NCBI GenBank assembly: GCA_903858935.1
Contig: CAIOKO010000147.1
Location: forward strand, 1 to 41,349
Direction of reading: 5' to 3'
From: an uncultured Schlesneria sp.
GTDB lineage: Bacteria > Planctomycetota > Planctomycetia > Planctomycetales > Planctomycetaceae
DNA: 41,349 bases
In this document: positions 14,906-24,525 of the stretch, piece by piece
Layout: every line of letters starts with the position of its first letter
Numbering within the stretch: position 1 is the stretch's first letter
Made by a program: the position numbers and the translations under genes
The notes under the pieces: generated by a model
Told to the model about the DNA's origin: nothing
Databases searched by the model: none
The model's input: only the letters and a program-made list of their open reading frames with translations

Positions 14906-16918
14906 ATGTCCAGTTCCAAATCATTGAAGCGGATACTGGTCTGTCTGCTCGCGATCTCAAATGGAGTGAATTTTTCCGAGCCAACTTTCGCTGCCGACGG
15001 CCGAGTGATACCCGAATTCCAATTGCTCGACGCGACTGGAAACGTGACGAAAGTCTCGAAGCAAACGAAAGGGCCGCTGACCGTCGTCTGCTTTCTAGGT
15101 ACTGAATGTCCACTCGCCCGCTACTACGGGCCGCGGTTGAGTGGTCTGGCTAAGGAATACAGCTCACGGAACATCCGATTCCTTGGCGTAAACAGTAACT
15201 CGCAAGATTCCTTGGACGAAGTGGCTGCATTTTCCAAAGAGTTTGGAATTTCATTCCCCATGTTCAAAGATCCTGGAAACAAAATCGCAGACCTGTTCGG
15301 TGCCCGACATATGGCCGAGGTTTTCGTGCTCGATCAATCGTTAACCGTGCAATATTGCGGACGCGTCGACGATCAGTACCAGCCAGGAGTCACTCGCGAG
15401 AAGCCAACACGTCATGACCTGAAGTTTGCGCTGGATCAGCTGCTGAATGGAACGCCGGTCACAGTTCCCCGTACCGAAACGACAGGTTGCTTGATCGGCA
15501 GAATAAAAACGCCGGTGAATGCCTCGGCGTCCGCTTCTGACGTCACGTTTTGCAACCAGGTAGCGCGGGTTTTGAACCAGCATTGTGTCGAGTGCCATCG
15601 ACCGGGCGAGATTGGTCCGTTCTCGTTGACGGACTACGATGAGATCACAGGTTGGGGCGAAACGATCATTGAGACGGTGGATACGGGCCGTATGCCGCCC
15701 TGGCACGCAAATCCGAAATACGGGGACTTCCATAATTCGCGGCAGATGCCGGAAGCCGACAAGCAGCTTCTGCGAGACTGGGTGAAAGCGGGTATGCCTT
15801 ACGGAGAGAAGTCGGATTTACCCAGGCCACAGGAGTACCAATCCGGTTGGCAATTGGCTCGCCAGCCGGATCTTGTATTGAAAATGCGAGACAGACCATT
15901 CCACGTTCCGGCGACAGGGACCGTTGAATATCAATACTTTGTGGTCGACCCTCACTTTGAAGAGGACCACTGGGTTTCTGGATCGCAAGTGATTCCCGGG
16001 AACCGACCGACCGTACACCATTGCATTGTGTTCGTCAGACCCCCTGATGGAACAGACGTACGAGGCGTGGGTTATCTTACCGGTTATGTCCCTGGCCAGC
16101 GAAGCTCCAGTTTCCCGTCCGGATACGCGCGACGCGTCCCAGCAGGTTCCAAATTTGTCTTTCAAATGCACTACACACCAAACGGTGTTGAGCAGACGGA
16201 CCTCACTCAAATCGGTATGACATTCATCCCGGAAGCGGAAGTGACTCACGAAGTCATCACACTCATTGGGATTGATCAGGAGTTTGAAATTCCGCCACAC
16301 GTTCCAGATTTTCCTGTCCATGGAAAGGTTGGCTGGTTTCCAAAGCGTGCGGAGTTGCTTGCGATCATTCCCCATATGCATGTCCGAGGAAAAGGGTTTG
16401 AGGTCACAAGCGTGACCGGCGAACAGACAAAGATTCTGCTCGATGTTCCACGGTATGATTTCAACTGGCAGCATGTGTACGAGCTGTCCAAGCCGTTGAA
16501 GCTTGATCAGATTGAGCAATTGGAATTCACGGCACGTTTCGACAACTCTGAAAACAACCCGGCGAACCCCGATCCGTCTCAGACGGTTACCTGGGGCGAT
16601 CAGACATGGGAAGAAATGGCCATCGCATTTTTTGAAGTCTCTGAACCCCGTGATGGCTACGAAGAAAAAGAGCCTCAACGGAATAAGCGAAGACTTGTCC
16701 TGAATGAAGGCACTAAGAAAAGCGATACGCAATCGGCGGATAATTTCGTGAGCGAATTCTTTCTGCGGTTTGATAAGAACCGCGATGACCTGGTGGAACC
16801 CCACGAAACGTCACTAGCCTTTCGCAAGTTTGGATTTCGAAATTACGATGAGAATCGTGACGGAAAGTTGAGTCGCGATGAAATTCGCTCGGCGGCAGAA
16901 CGACGGCAGAAACGGTAA
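14906..16918 (+). CDS. Redoxin / cytochrome-like / copper monooxygenase-like / EF-hand multidomain protein
   Basis: The 670-residue protein has a good AGGAG site 8 nt before the ATG and a signal peptide ending near FAADG. Domain order: a peroxiredoxin/TlpA-like domain at 35-185 with GTECPL (single Cys68 rather than CxxC); a cytochrome-like segment with CVECH at 227-231; a long domain at ~290-590 carrying copper type II ascorbate-dependent monooxygenase (PHM-like) marks HHCIVF (~371), FQMHYTPNG (~420) and HMHVRGKGFE (~491); and two EF-hand calcium loops near 622 (DKNRDDLVEPHE) and 648 (DENRDGKLSRDE). The redoxin-cytochrome-PHM order is recurrent in planctomycetes. It is presumably a periplasmic redox enzyme. 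Whether heme, copper and calcium all bind is inferred from motifs. Confidence 0.87.
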   Translation: MSSSKSLKRILVCLLAISNGVNFSEPTFAADGRVIPEFQLLDATGNVTKVSKQTKGPLTVVCFLGTECPLARYYGPRLSGLAKEYSSRNIRFLGVNSNSQDSLDEVAAFSKEFGISFPMFKDPGNKIADLFGARHMAEVFVLDQSLTVQYCGRVDDQYQPGVTREKPTRHDLKFALDQLLNGTPVTVPRTETTGCLIGRIKTPVNASASASDVTFCNQVARVLNQHCVECHRPGEIGPFSLTDYDEITGWGETIIETVDTGRMPPWHANPKYGDFHNSRQMPEADKQLLRDWVKAGMPYGEKSDLPRPQEYQSGWQLARQPDLVLKMRDRPFHVPATGTVEYQYFVVDPHFEEDHWVSGSQVIPGNRPTVHHCIVFVRPPDGTDVRGVGYLTGYVPGQRSSSFPSGYARRVPAGSKFVFQMHYTPNGVEQTDLTQIGMTFIPEAEVTHEVITLIGIDQEFEIPPHVPDFPVHGKVGWFPKRAELLAIIPHMHVRGKGFEVTSVTGEQTKILLDVPRYDFNWQHVYELSKPLKLDQIEQLEFTARFDNSENNPANPDPSQTVTWGDQTWEEMAIAFFEVSEPRDGYEEKEPQRNKRRLVLNEGTKKSDTQSADNFVSEFFLRFDKNRDDLVEPHETSLAFRKFGFRNYDENRDGKLSRDEIRSAAERRQKR

Positions 16919-16986
16919 ACTGCGGTTCGTCTGTTTGTCGTTGTGACCCGTGATTCATTCGATTTAATACCGTATCGGAAAACCGT

Positions 16987-19383
16987 TTGTCGATATCTCA
17001 AAACTTCGGTCGTTCTACCGCCTGGATTGTTGATCGCCCGATCTGGTCCATCATGTTGCTGATTTTGATCAGCTTGATTGCCCTCGTTGGCTACTTTGAT
17101 CCGGATCGTGTCAGGAATATTTTTGTACGTCAGACTGTTGCGGAAGCTGTCTCTGAACCCGTTGTGAAGGAAACAAATGGGGAACCGAAGGGGGGCAAGA
17201 AGCCACGTCCCGACGTTGAGGCGTTAGACCTGACTCGTTCCGATGCGATTCTCGTGATTGAGTCTGACGACGTCTTTACCCCGGCAGGCGCCAATGCCTT
17301 AAGGCAGATGGTGAAGTCGCTGGAGTCGTTGCCGTACATCAGAAGTGTCCTCTGGATGGATCGCGTGCCGGCTCTCAATATCTTTGGACTGCGAGAGCCT
17401 TTGTTTCCCAAGTCACAAGCTTCGGCGGCTCGTTTCACTGCGGCAAAAGAACATGCCCTTAGTAATCCTCTTGTGAAAGGTCAGTTACTCTCTCCCGACG
17501 GTCGGACAGTGATTGTACTGGTCAACTTCGACTGGCTTTATGTGACCAGCGACGAAGATTGCACAACGAATCTCAGGAATACCGCAGAAGCGGCGTTGTC
17601 TGAAAACCCTAACGTACATTTCACCGTTGGGGTGACTGGGAATGTTCCCATTCGATTAACGATGGAACAGACGCACGAACGAAACAATCTCAAGTTCCGG
17701 ATTATCGGGTATGGCGTCGTATTGATCATGGCTGCGATCCTGTTTCGCGGAATCGTTTCTGTCGTCATCGTGTCACTGGGGCCTGCGCTCGGCATCTTCT
17801 GGACGATCGGCTTTCTGAACTTTTTCAAATTGCAGGATAACCCGTTTAACGACGTGGTCCTGCCTGTCATGCTCAGCCTTGTTGGCCTGGCGGACGGAGT
17901 ACACATGATGGTTCAGATTCGAAGATTTCATGCATCAGGTATGAATGAACGGGTTGCCGCGAAGGCGGGATTAGAAGAAGTAGGCCTGGCCTGCTTTCTG
18001 ACCTCAATCACGACCAGCATTGGCTTCTGGTCGCTATCGCTGGCTCAGCATGTCATCGTACGGGAATTTGGCTGGAGCTGTGTGCTAGGGGTGCTATTGA
18101 CGGTCATCGCAATTTTACTTGTGATCCCGCTGGCTTATTTTTCATCGCCCGCCACGTTCTTTAGAAAGATCTTCAGCCGAAAATTCTTCGGGATTCGTCT
18201 GGAGCCGTCAGGACAGCAAGAGGGGCTTATCGAACGGCACCTGCATCGTGTGACGTCGCTGGTTGACCTGGTTTTGAAACGTCCAAAACCTGTGGCGTGG
18301 ATCGGTATCGCAGTCACCCTGGCTTGTGCCGCGATTGCCTTGCAACTTAGGCCGGATGAGCGGCGTTCGAGCTTCTTACCCGAGGGGAAGGAGGCCACGA
18401 AGACCCTGCATCAGATGGACCGAGCCATGGGAGGTCTCGAGTTTTCTGAGGTTCAGATTCGCTGGTCGGATAAGATTCCGTCGGATTCGCCTGAAGTTCT
18501 GAAAGTCGTTGTCCAGGTCGACGACTTATTAAAGTCAGAACAGCTGATTGGAACGCCGATCTCAATCCGCAGTCTGCTGGATGCCCTTCCCGGCGACAGC
18601 CCGACAGAAGAGCGTGCCTCGATGATCGAATTGCTCCCACCTCCCCTGAAGCGAGCGTTTTATCATCCGGAAGGACAATACGCGACGGTAACATTTCGGG
18701 TGCTGGATATCGGAATTGCCCAGTACAGTCCAGTCTTCCAGCGAGTCGAGGCAGAGCTGGCAAAACTGATGTTACAACACCCCGAATTCAAGCTGAACCT
18801 GACTGGGTCGGCCATCTGGCGGTGGCGCGATCTTTATCGAATTGCGCTGGATCTGGGATCAAGCCTTGGCAGTGAAACGATCATTATCATTTGCGTGCTG
18901 GGAGTTGTTTTCCGGTCTGTCCGATTAGGGCTGATTGCGATGATTCCGAATATCTTTCCGCTTGTCATCTGTGCAACATGGATGGTCTTCACAAATCAAC
19001 CACTTGAGATTGTCACTGTTTGCTGTTTTACGATTTGTCTGGGAATTGCCGTGGATGATACGATTCATTTTTTGACCCGGTTCCAGGAGGAGTTACCACG
19101 TTCAACCAGTCGGAAGCAAGCGATTCGAGCGACGTTTGAGGCAGTGGGAACTTCGATGTTGATGACGACCATGGTTCTGGTTGCCGGCTTCACGACAGTC
19201 ACGTTCAGCGACATGCGGGACCAGCGAATTTTTGCGAGTATGGGGGTCATGACCATGCTGACCGCTATGATTGGGGATCTCGTGATCCTGCCGGCAATCC
19301 TGGCACTCTATGCCCTCCCTGCCCCGGGCGAAATTGAAGGCAATTCCGTAGACGAAATCCAATCGCCAACGACCAGGACATAA
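16987..19383 (+). CDS. MMPL/RND superfamily transporter (patched-like)
   Basis: The 798-residue protein shows two repeats of the RND/MMPL plan. Each has one membrane helix, a large exported loop, then five to six helices. The first helix is IWSIMLLILISLIALVGYF; the first helix bundle starts near IIGYGVVLIMAAILF with the motif LVGLADGVHMMVQI; the second loop begins after GIAVTLACAAIAL; the second bundle contains GIAVDDTIHFLTRF, whose Asp-Asp pair matches the proton-relay helix. The start is TTG at 16987; ribosome site is weak. It follows the redoxin protein by 68 bp. Planctomycete relatives are thought to export lipids or hopanoid-like molecules, but here the cargo is unknown. Confidence 0.92.
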   Translation: MSISQNFGRSTAWIVDRPIWSIMLLILISLIALVGYFDPDRVRNIFVRQTVAEAVSEPVVKETNGEPKGGKKPRPDVEALDLTRSDAILVIESDDVFTPAGANALRQMVKSLESLPYIRSVLWMDRVPALNIFGLREPLFPKSQASAARFTAAKEHALSNPLVKGQLLSPDGRTVIVLVNFDWLYVTSDEDCTTNLRNTAEAALSENPNVHFTVGVTGNVPIRLTMEQTHERNNLKFRIIGYGVVLIMAAILFRGIVSVVIVSLGPALGIFWTIGFLNFFKLQDNPFNDVVLPVMLSLVGLADGVHMMVQIRRFHASGMNERVAAKAGLEEVGLACFLTSITTSIGFWSLSLAQHVIVREFGWSCVLGVLLTVIAILLVIPLAYFSSPATFFRKIFSRKFFGIRLEPSGQQEGLIERHLHRVTSLVDLVLKRPKPVAWIGIAVTLACAAIALQLRPDERRSSFLPEGKEATKTLHQMDRAMGGLEFSEVQIRWSDKIPSDSPEVLKVVVQVDDLLKSEQLIGTPISIRSLLDALPGDSPTEERASMIELLPPPLKRAFYHPEGQYATVTFRVLDIGIAQYSPVFQRVEAELAKLMLQHPEFKLNLTGSAIWRWRDLYRIALDLGSSLGSETIIIICVLGVVFRSVRLGLIAMIPNIFPLVICATWMVFTNQPLEIVTVCCFTICLGIAVDDTIHFLTRFQEELPRSTSRKQAIRATFEAVGTSMLMTTMVLVAGFTTVTFSDMRDQRIFASMGVMTMLTAMIGDLVILPAILALYALPAPGEIEGNSVDEIQSPTTRT

Positions 19384-19467
19384 TATTTTTCAGATTTCGA
19401 ATCAGGCCTCGATTTGCTTTATGATCAACATCCCTTTTGTTAGTTCATCCAGGGCACACTGAAGTGG

Positions 19468-20832
19468 TTATCCGACAAGTTCAGGGATTGGGCGGTGACT
19501 GTCAATCAGATAGCGAGGACGCCCCGCCGGGTCACGAACGGTCGTCTTATCAAGATCAATACCGAGGTTATGGTACAGCGTTGCCAACACTTCGCCGTAA
19601 TGGACCGGTCGTGTCTGGGCAGATTCGGCCAGCCGATTGGTTGATCCGATTACCTGTCCTGTTTTCATTGCTCCACCGGCTAGAAGTGCACAACTGACCT
19701 GAGGCCAATGATCACGTCCACCTGCAGGATTAATTCGCGGAGTTCTTCCGAACTCACCCCATGCCACAACGCTGACTTCATTTGAGAGACCGCGATCATG
19801 CAGATCATCCACCAATGCTGTGATCCCCTGGTCAAAAACAGGTAACACTTTGCGGGCGTGCACAAAGTTAGCTCCATGCCAATCGAAATCTGCAAACGAT
19901 ACGGTGACGCAACGCACGCCGGCCTCAATTAACCGACGAGCCACAAGAAACCGTGAGACCAAAGCTCGATAGCCCAAGTTTGAATAGGGGAGGATTTTAT
20001 CGTCGTCAGTACCATATCGGGCGCGGACTTTTGGATCTTCACGATCCAGATCAAGGGCCTGCATTACACGGCTTGATGTCAGCACGTCGAGAGCTTGCTC
20101 GACGTGAGTTTCGAATCCTCCCATCCGTCGCCGGATGTCGGACTCATGCCGAAAGCGATCGAATGAAGTCAAAAGTGCGCGACGATCATTTAATCGTGGC
20201 AGCAGATTTTCATTGGGCTGCATATTGGCTCGCGTTTCGCCATCCGGTCGAAACGGCTGATGAGCGGACCCCAGGAAACCTGGTCCCCCGACGTTGTAGG
20301 GCGAATGCTGCATGATCTCTGAAAGATCGGCGACGGCCGGTACGGCGCGATGCGTCGGTCCATGCACTGCCGACACAAGCGAACCAAAGTGAGGAGCACC
20401 GCCTTGAATCTTGTTTCCGTAAGGGGCGCCAGTCACGCATAGCGTCGAAGCATGTGCGCCGTCGGAGCCGACAAGTGATCGAATGATTGAGAAACGTTCC
20501 ATCCGTTGTGCTAAACGAGGCATCAACTCACTGATCTGAATTCCATTGACCGAAGTTGAAATCGGATCAAACTCGCCTCGTACCTCGACAGGAGCATCAG
20601 GCTTCAGGTCATACATGTCCTGATGGGGTGGCCCACCTGGCATGTAAATCATGATCACACCTCGATGCGCGGATGAGCCTTTTGAAGCAGTAGGTTCGCT
20701 CGGCAAGGTTTCTGCCTTCAACAGCCGAGGAAGGGACATTCCCCCGATGAACAGCCCGCCCACTTGAAGAAAGGATCGCCGGGTAAAGCCATCACAAAAC
20801 GACGAAATCCGTGAACCAGTCAGTGTCAGCAT
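19468..20832 (-). CDS. DUF1501 protein, no DUF1549 partner nearby
   Basis: The ATG at 20832 is preferred (454 residues): GTGAGG lies about 7 nt upstream, while the longer frame would start at that GTG itself. The leader is FTRRSFLQVGGLFIGG, twin-arginine-like. Family marks: VIMIYMPGGPPHQDMYDLKP, SFADFDWHG, VAWGEFGRTPRINPAGGRDHWPQ. It is convergent with the MMPL gene (84 bp apart) and divergent from the epimerase gene. Unlike the other three DUF1501 genes here it has no adjacent DUF1549/DUF1553 gene, so a partner must be elsewhere or be shared. Confidence 0.92.
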   Translation of the reverse strand: MLTLTGSRISSFCDGFTRRSFLQVGGLFIGGMSLPRLLKAETLPSEPTASKGSSAHRGVIMIYMPGGPPHQDMYDLKPDAPVEVRGEFDPISTSVNGIQISELMPRLAQRMERFSIIRSLVGSDGAHASTLCVTGAPYGNKIQGGAPHFGSLVSAVHGPTHRAVPAVADLSEIMQHSPYNVGGPGFLGSAHQPFRPDGETRANMQPNENLLPRLNDRRALLTSFDRFRHESDIRRRMGGFETHVEQALDVLTSSRVMQALDLDREDPKVRARYGTDDDKILPYSNLGYRALVSRFLVARRLIEAGVRCVTVSFADFDWHGANFVHARKVLPVFDQGITALVDDLHDRGLSNEVSVVAWGEFGRTPRINPAGGRDHWPQVSCALLAGGAMKTGQVIGSTNRLAESAQTRPVHYGEVLATLYHNLGIDLDKTTVRDPAGRPRYLIDSHRPIPELVG

Positions 20833-21070
20833 TTGCAACCTCACGGGTGGAAACAGGACTTTTCCTGAGCTTGATGATACATCAACATTTACTTACAGGA
20901 AATGGCTCGATCCTTGAACCGTGTTCGCGAAACCGAATGCACTATCATGTAAAGGCACTTGACGCTTCGATCATTCTTGGAATCTTTATACCTTCACTCA
21001 CGCAATCTCTTGTCCACTTCATACAATGCGTCAGTATTTTTTGGTGCAACAACGGAGCGATGGAAGTACG

Positions 21071-22081
21071 ATGAGCGAATCAACTATCGGAAGCCGAGTT
21101 CGGGTCATTGACTCGCATACGGGTGGCGAGCCGACTCGTGTTGTAATCGATGGTGCTCCCGATCTCGGTAGCGGTTCGATGGCGGACAAGCGGATCCGGT
21201 TCCGGGATTCGTTCGATTCGTTCCGGTCGGCAGTGGTGAATGAGCCACGGGGTTCAGACGTGGTTGTTGGCGCACTCGTTTGCGAACCTGCTGATCCGAG
21301 CTGTGTTGCTGGCGTTCTGTTCTTTAACAATGTCGGACCACTTTGGATGTGCGGTCACGGAACGATCGGCCTGGGGGTAACGCTTGGACACCTTGGGCGA
21401 ATCGGCAAGGGGACACATCGATTCGACACGGCGGTTGGTTCCGTGACGATCGAGTACGATGGCGCGAACCGAGTCAGCTTCGAAAATGTCCACAGCTATC
21501 GCTTTGCCAAAGATGTCCCAGTGAATCTCGAAGGCTTGGGAACTGTCACTGGCGATATTGCCTGGGGAGGAAATTGGTTCTTTCTTGTCAATACGGAAGC
21601 ACTCCCAGTCGAAGTTCTGCGTCGGCCTGAAAGTCAAACAGCGAAGCACTTTGGCTCGGGCGAAATCGAAACCCTCACCGATACCGCATGGAGAATCCGG
21701 CAAGCTCTGGAACGGAGTGGCATTACCGGGGCGGACGGTGGTGAGATTGACCACATTGAATTGTTTGGACCACCGGGTGACCCTAAAAATCACAGCCGCA
21801 ACTTTGTTCTTTGTCCGGGGCGTGCCTATGATCGATCACCCTGTGGAACGGGGACATCGGCGAAGCTTGCCTGTCTGTTTGAAGATGGCAAGTTGAAACC
21901 AGGTGACGTCTGGAGACAAGAGAGTATTATTGGAAGCGTTTTCGAGGGTTCGATTCGAATCGATAGTGACATAATGATCCCGCGAATTACCGGATCGGCG
22001 TATATCACCGCTGAAGCCACACTGATACTCGACCCGTCTGATCCGTTCCGTCTGGGAATTCGTTCGCAGCAAAGCCATTAA
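21071..22081 (+). CDS. 4-hydroxyproline 2-epimerase (proline racemase family)
   Basis: The ATG at 21071 has GGAAG 4-8 nt upstream and yields 336 residues, the usual length. The family interconverts L- and D-proline or trans-4-hydroxy-L-proline and cis-4-hydroxy-D-proline through two catalytic cysteines. Here both are present: Cys94 in MCGHGTIG and Cys258 in DRSPCGTGTSAK. IDSHTGGEPTRVV near the N-terminus is also characteristic. The two-Cys arrangement fits an epimerase or racemase and not the Thr-containing dehydratase subgroup. The next gene is a DadA-like FAD oxidoreductase, the usual next step for hydroxyproline, so 4-hydroxyproline is the likely substrate rather than proline. Confidence 0.9.
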   Translation: MSESTIGSRVRVIDSHTGGEPTRVVIDGAPDLGSGSMADKRIRFRDSFDSFRSAVVNEPRGSDVVVGALVCEPADPSCVAGVLFFNNVGPLWMCGHGTIGLGVTLGHLGRIGKGTHRFDTAVGSVTIEYDGANRVSFENVHSYRFAKDVPVNLEGLGTVTGDIAWGGNWFFLVNTEALPVEVLRRPESQTAKHFGSGEIETLTDTAWRIRQALERSGITGADGGEIDHIELFGPPGDPKNHSRNFVLCPGRAYDRSPCGTGTSAKLACLFEDGKLKPGDVWRQESIIGSVFEGSIRIDSDIMIPRITGSAYITAEATLILDPSDPFRLGIRSQQSH

Positions 22082-22154
22082 TCAGCGCCTTATTCTATTT
22101 CTATTACCGTTATCGAATCGTTTATGAAGGTTTGACAGCCAAGGAGACAATGAG

Positions 22155-23402
22155 TTGAGTCAGCGTGCGGTCGTTATCGGTGGCGGTGTGGTTGGAGCTG
22201 CGAGTGCTTACTACCTCAATCAATCTGGTTGGCAGGTCACAATTATCGAGCAGAAGGGGTTTGGTAGTGGTGCTGCACATGGGAACTGTGGCTATGTCTG
22301 CCCCAGTCATATATTGCCGCTTCCCCAGCCAGGAGTGATGGGCAAAACCCTGAAGGCAATGTTCAGCCCCAATTCCCCCTTCTCGATCAAGCCCCGATTC
22401 GACCTGGCGCTTTGGAGCTGGCTGTTGCAGTTCGCCCGTCATTGCAACGAGAAGGACATGCTTGCGACAGGTGTGACACTGCAACGAATGCTCAATTCTT
22501 CAAAAGCGTTGTACGAAGAACTATTTGCAAATGAACCAATTGATGCCGAATGGCAGGAGTCGGGTATTCTCTATCCATTTCGTCACGAGGCAGGTATGGA
22601 ACACTTTGCCGAGAACGACAAATTCCTGCGCGAGCATTTCAACCACGGGGCCGACCGATACGATAGTGACGAGGTTGTCAAACTCGAACCCGCTTTGAAG
22701 TCAGGGTTGGCCGGGGGTTGGCACTTTCCTGGTGACGCTCATCTTCGTCCTGACAAATTGATGTCATCCTGGAAGACCTTGCTTGAATCACAGGGTGTGA
22801 CGATACTCGAATGGCATCAATTCCAGGGGTTTTCGAATGAAAAAAAACCTCGCGCCTCCCGCGCAGTGACGTCTAAAGGGGATGTCGAAGCCGATGCCTT
22901 CGTTGTTGCGACGGGTGCCTGGACACCCTTATTGAATCAGCATCTCGGATGCAAAGTTCCGATCCAGCCAGGAAAGGGTTACTCGATGACGATGGCCCGG
23001 CCGAAGCTCTGTCCCAAGATGCCGTTGATTTTCGAGGAACACCGAGTCGCCGTGACCCCTTGGCCCTCCGGATATCGACTCGGCTCAATCATGGAGTTTG
23101 CCGGGTACGACGAGACAATTAATCCAAAACGAATCGAGATGTTACGAGCGGGTGCCAGTCACTATCTTCACGAGCCAACGGCAGAACCGGTCGTCGAGCA
23201 ATGGTACGGCTGGCGACCGATGACGCCTGACAGTCTTCCGATCATTGACCGCAGTCCGGCGCTGGAAAATGTCTTTATTGCGGCAGGCCACAATATGATT
23301 GGAGTCTCTATGGCGACTGCAACCGGAAAATTAATCACAGAACTATTGAACGGTGCGCCAACGCACATTCCTGTCGAACCGATGTCGGTTAAACGTTTTT
23401 GA
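22155..23402 (+). CDS. DadA-like FAD-dependent D-amino-acid (probably D-hydroxyproline) dehydrogenase
   Basis: A 415-residue DAO-family flavoprotein with the dinucleotide fold VVIGGGVVGAASAYYL at 6-21 and C-terminal FAD-contacting GWRPMTPDSLPIIDRSP and AAGHNMIGVSMATATGKL. The start is TTG at 22155, 8 nt after AGGAG (22142-22146). An ATG at 22150 gives only ATGAGTTGA, a two-codon frame, and cannot be the start. Next to the epimerase it most likely oxidises cis-4-hydroxy-D-proline to a pyrroline-4-hydroxy-2-carboxylate, passing electrons to the respiratory chain. Later pathway enzymes (deaminase, semialdehyde dehydrogenase) are not in the window. Broad D-amino-acid use is an alternative. Confidence 0.88.
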   Translation: MSQRAVVIGGGVVGAASAYYLNQSGWQVTIIEQKGFGSGAAHGNCGYVCPSHILPLPQPGVMGKTLKAMFSPNSPFSIKPRFDLALWSWLLQFARHCNEKDMLATGVTLQRMLNSSKALYEELFANEPIDAEWQESGILYPFRHEAGMEHFAENDKFLREHFNHGADRYDSDEVVKLEPALKSGLAGGWHFPGDAHLRPDKLMSSWKTLLESQGVTILEWHQFQGFSNEKKPRASRAVTSKGDVEADAFVVATGAWTPLLNQHLGCKVPIQPGKGYSMTMARPKLCPKMPLIFEEHRVAVTPWPSGYRLGSIMEFAGYDETINPKRIEMLRAGASHYLHEPTAEPVVEQWYGWRPMTPDSLPIIDRSPALENVFIAAGHNMIGVSMATATGKLITELLNGAPTHIPVEPMSVKRF

Positions 23403-23410
23403 GAGTCGAA

Positions 23411-23848
23411 ATGCCCTATCATTTTGTCGCTACGCACCGGGTTGAATTCTTCGAAACCGATCTCGCCGGAATCGTACACTTCGCGAATTTCTACCGGTAT
23501 ATGGAACAGGCTGAGCATGCGTTCTTTCGGTCGCTCGGACTAAAAATCCACGGGTCACTGCCTGACGGGACCGTGTTTGGCTGGCCTCGCGTTTCGGCCA
23601 CATGTTCGTTCAAATCTCCTGCATATTACGAAGACGAGTTAGAAATTGGCATCACCGTTCAGCGACTGACACAGCGATCATTGACGACCTCTTACCACAT
23701 TCAACGTGCCGGAGTGTCGCTGGCAGTCGGTGAAATGAAGACGGCGTATTGTGTAATTCCAGTAGGAGCTAAGCTCGAATCCGCCGAGATACCTTCCGAG
23801 TACTTTGATCGACTGATAGCGCTTCAACAGTCATCGGACGAAGTCTAA
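23411..23848 (+). CDS. Hotdog-fold acyl-CoA thioesterase (4HBT family)
   Basis: The ATG at 23411, 8 nt after the stop of the dehydrogenase gene and preceded by GAGAG, gives 145 residues. A TTG overlapping the upstream stop is a less likely start. The sequence shows the 4-hydroxybenzoyl-CoA thioesterase signature VEFFETDLAGIVHFANFYRYMEQAEHAF, with Asp17 (after ET) the probable catalytic acid, then SFKSPAYYEDELEI. It hydrolyses an acyl-CoA in the cytoplasm. The link to hydroxyproline breakdown is only positional. A hairpin follows 14 bp after the stop. Confidence 0.9.
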   Translation: MPYHFVATHRVEFFETDLAGIVHFANFYRYMEQAEHAFFRSLGLKIHGSLPDGTVFGWPRVSATCSFKSPAYYEDELEIGITVQRLTQRSLTTSYHIQRAGVSLAVGEMKTAYCVIPVGAKLESAEIPSEYFDRLIALQQSSDEV

Positions 23849-23862
23849 CGACACTTAGAAAA

Positions 23863-23882
23863 AAGCCTATATCGTTAGGCTT
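23863..23882 (+). terminator. Hairpin terminator after the hydroxyproline group
   Basis: AAGCCTA at 23863-23869 pairs with TAGGCTT at 23876-23882 around a 6-nt loop. The stem is preceded by A-rich sequence and followed by ATTTGT, a weak T tract. Position just after the thioesterase stop fits an intrinsic terminator for this operon. Confidence 0.6.
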
Positions 23883-24525
23883 ATTTGTCTCGCGGTAATT
23901 CACTTGAGGCGATATTGCGATGCTTGTTATGAATTGAGATTGAAGCCACATTCATCGACACAAGAGAAAATCACCGCCCCTACTGCAAACAAAGTTACAT
24001 GAATGCTGGGCGAATTTTTTCATGGTTGAAGACGAAACTTCGGTGTTGCAACGCTTGTGATGGCGTGTCTTTTCACGTGTGCTTGGTTGAGGAGCCTGTC
24101 AATTATCGACATCGTCAACATCATAACTCTCTTTGGAAAAGCTTATTCATTGGAGTGCTCTGATGGTGAACCGACTTGGCTGCATTGGAAAGAGCCTACC
24201 AGTATCAAAAAGGAATTCACTGGGCGGCACATTCACAGCCATTGACTGTCAAGCGATTCGTCGGGACAGAGCTTAAGCTCCCAATTCCAATCCGGTTTAA
24301 GACACTCTCGATAATGTATGTGCCGACCGCTACCGCCAAAGTAACGGTAATTGTCACTTCGAGTTAGGTGATTCTTCTTCCATTGACCGTCATCTCACTT
24401 TTGCTTTTCAGGTCCGGAAAATCGAGTCAGATGTAAATCGCTGAGCCAGCTACGGAAGATCGCATAACTGATGTAAGCCAATCAAGCCAACACGGTGACA
24501 GATTACATTGATTCGTCGAAACCTT
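23883..24525. other. 643-bp intergenic stretch, no gene supported
   Basis: Only short frames without ribosome sites or recognisable protein features occur here. It lies at the 3' end of both flanking transcripts (thioesterase on plus, hisB on minus). No repeat or strong hairpin beyond the terminator was noticed. Confidence 0.45.

Noticed and set aside
15818-16804. 328-residue minus-strand frame
   Set aside because: It is antisense to the redoxin/copper multidomain protein, whose domains are clear, so it is a shadow.
20958-20985. Promoter TTGACG...TTTATA before the epimerase gene
   Set aside because: The spacing is about 20-22 bp, too long for a sigma70 promoter.
24057-24367. Short plus-strand frames between thioesterase and hisB
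   Set aside because: No ribosome site, no recognisable features, and they lie beyond a terminator-like hairpin.
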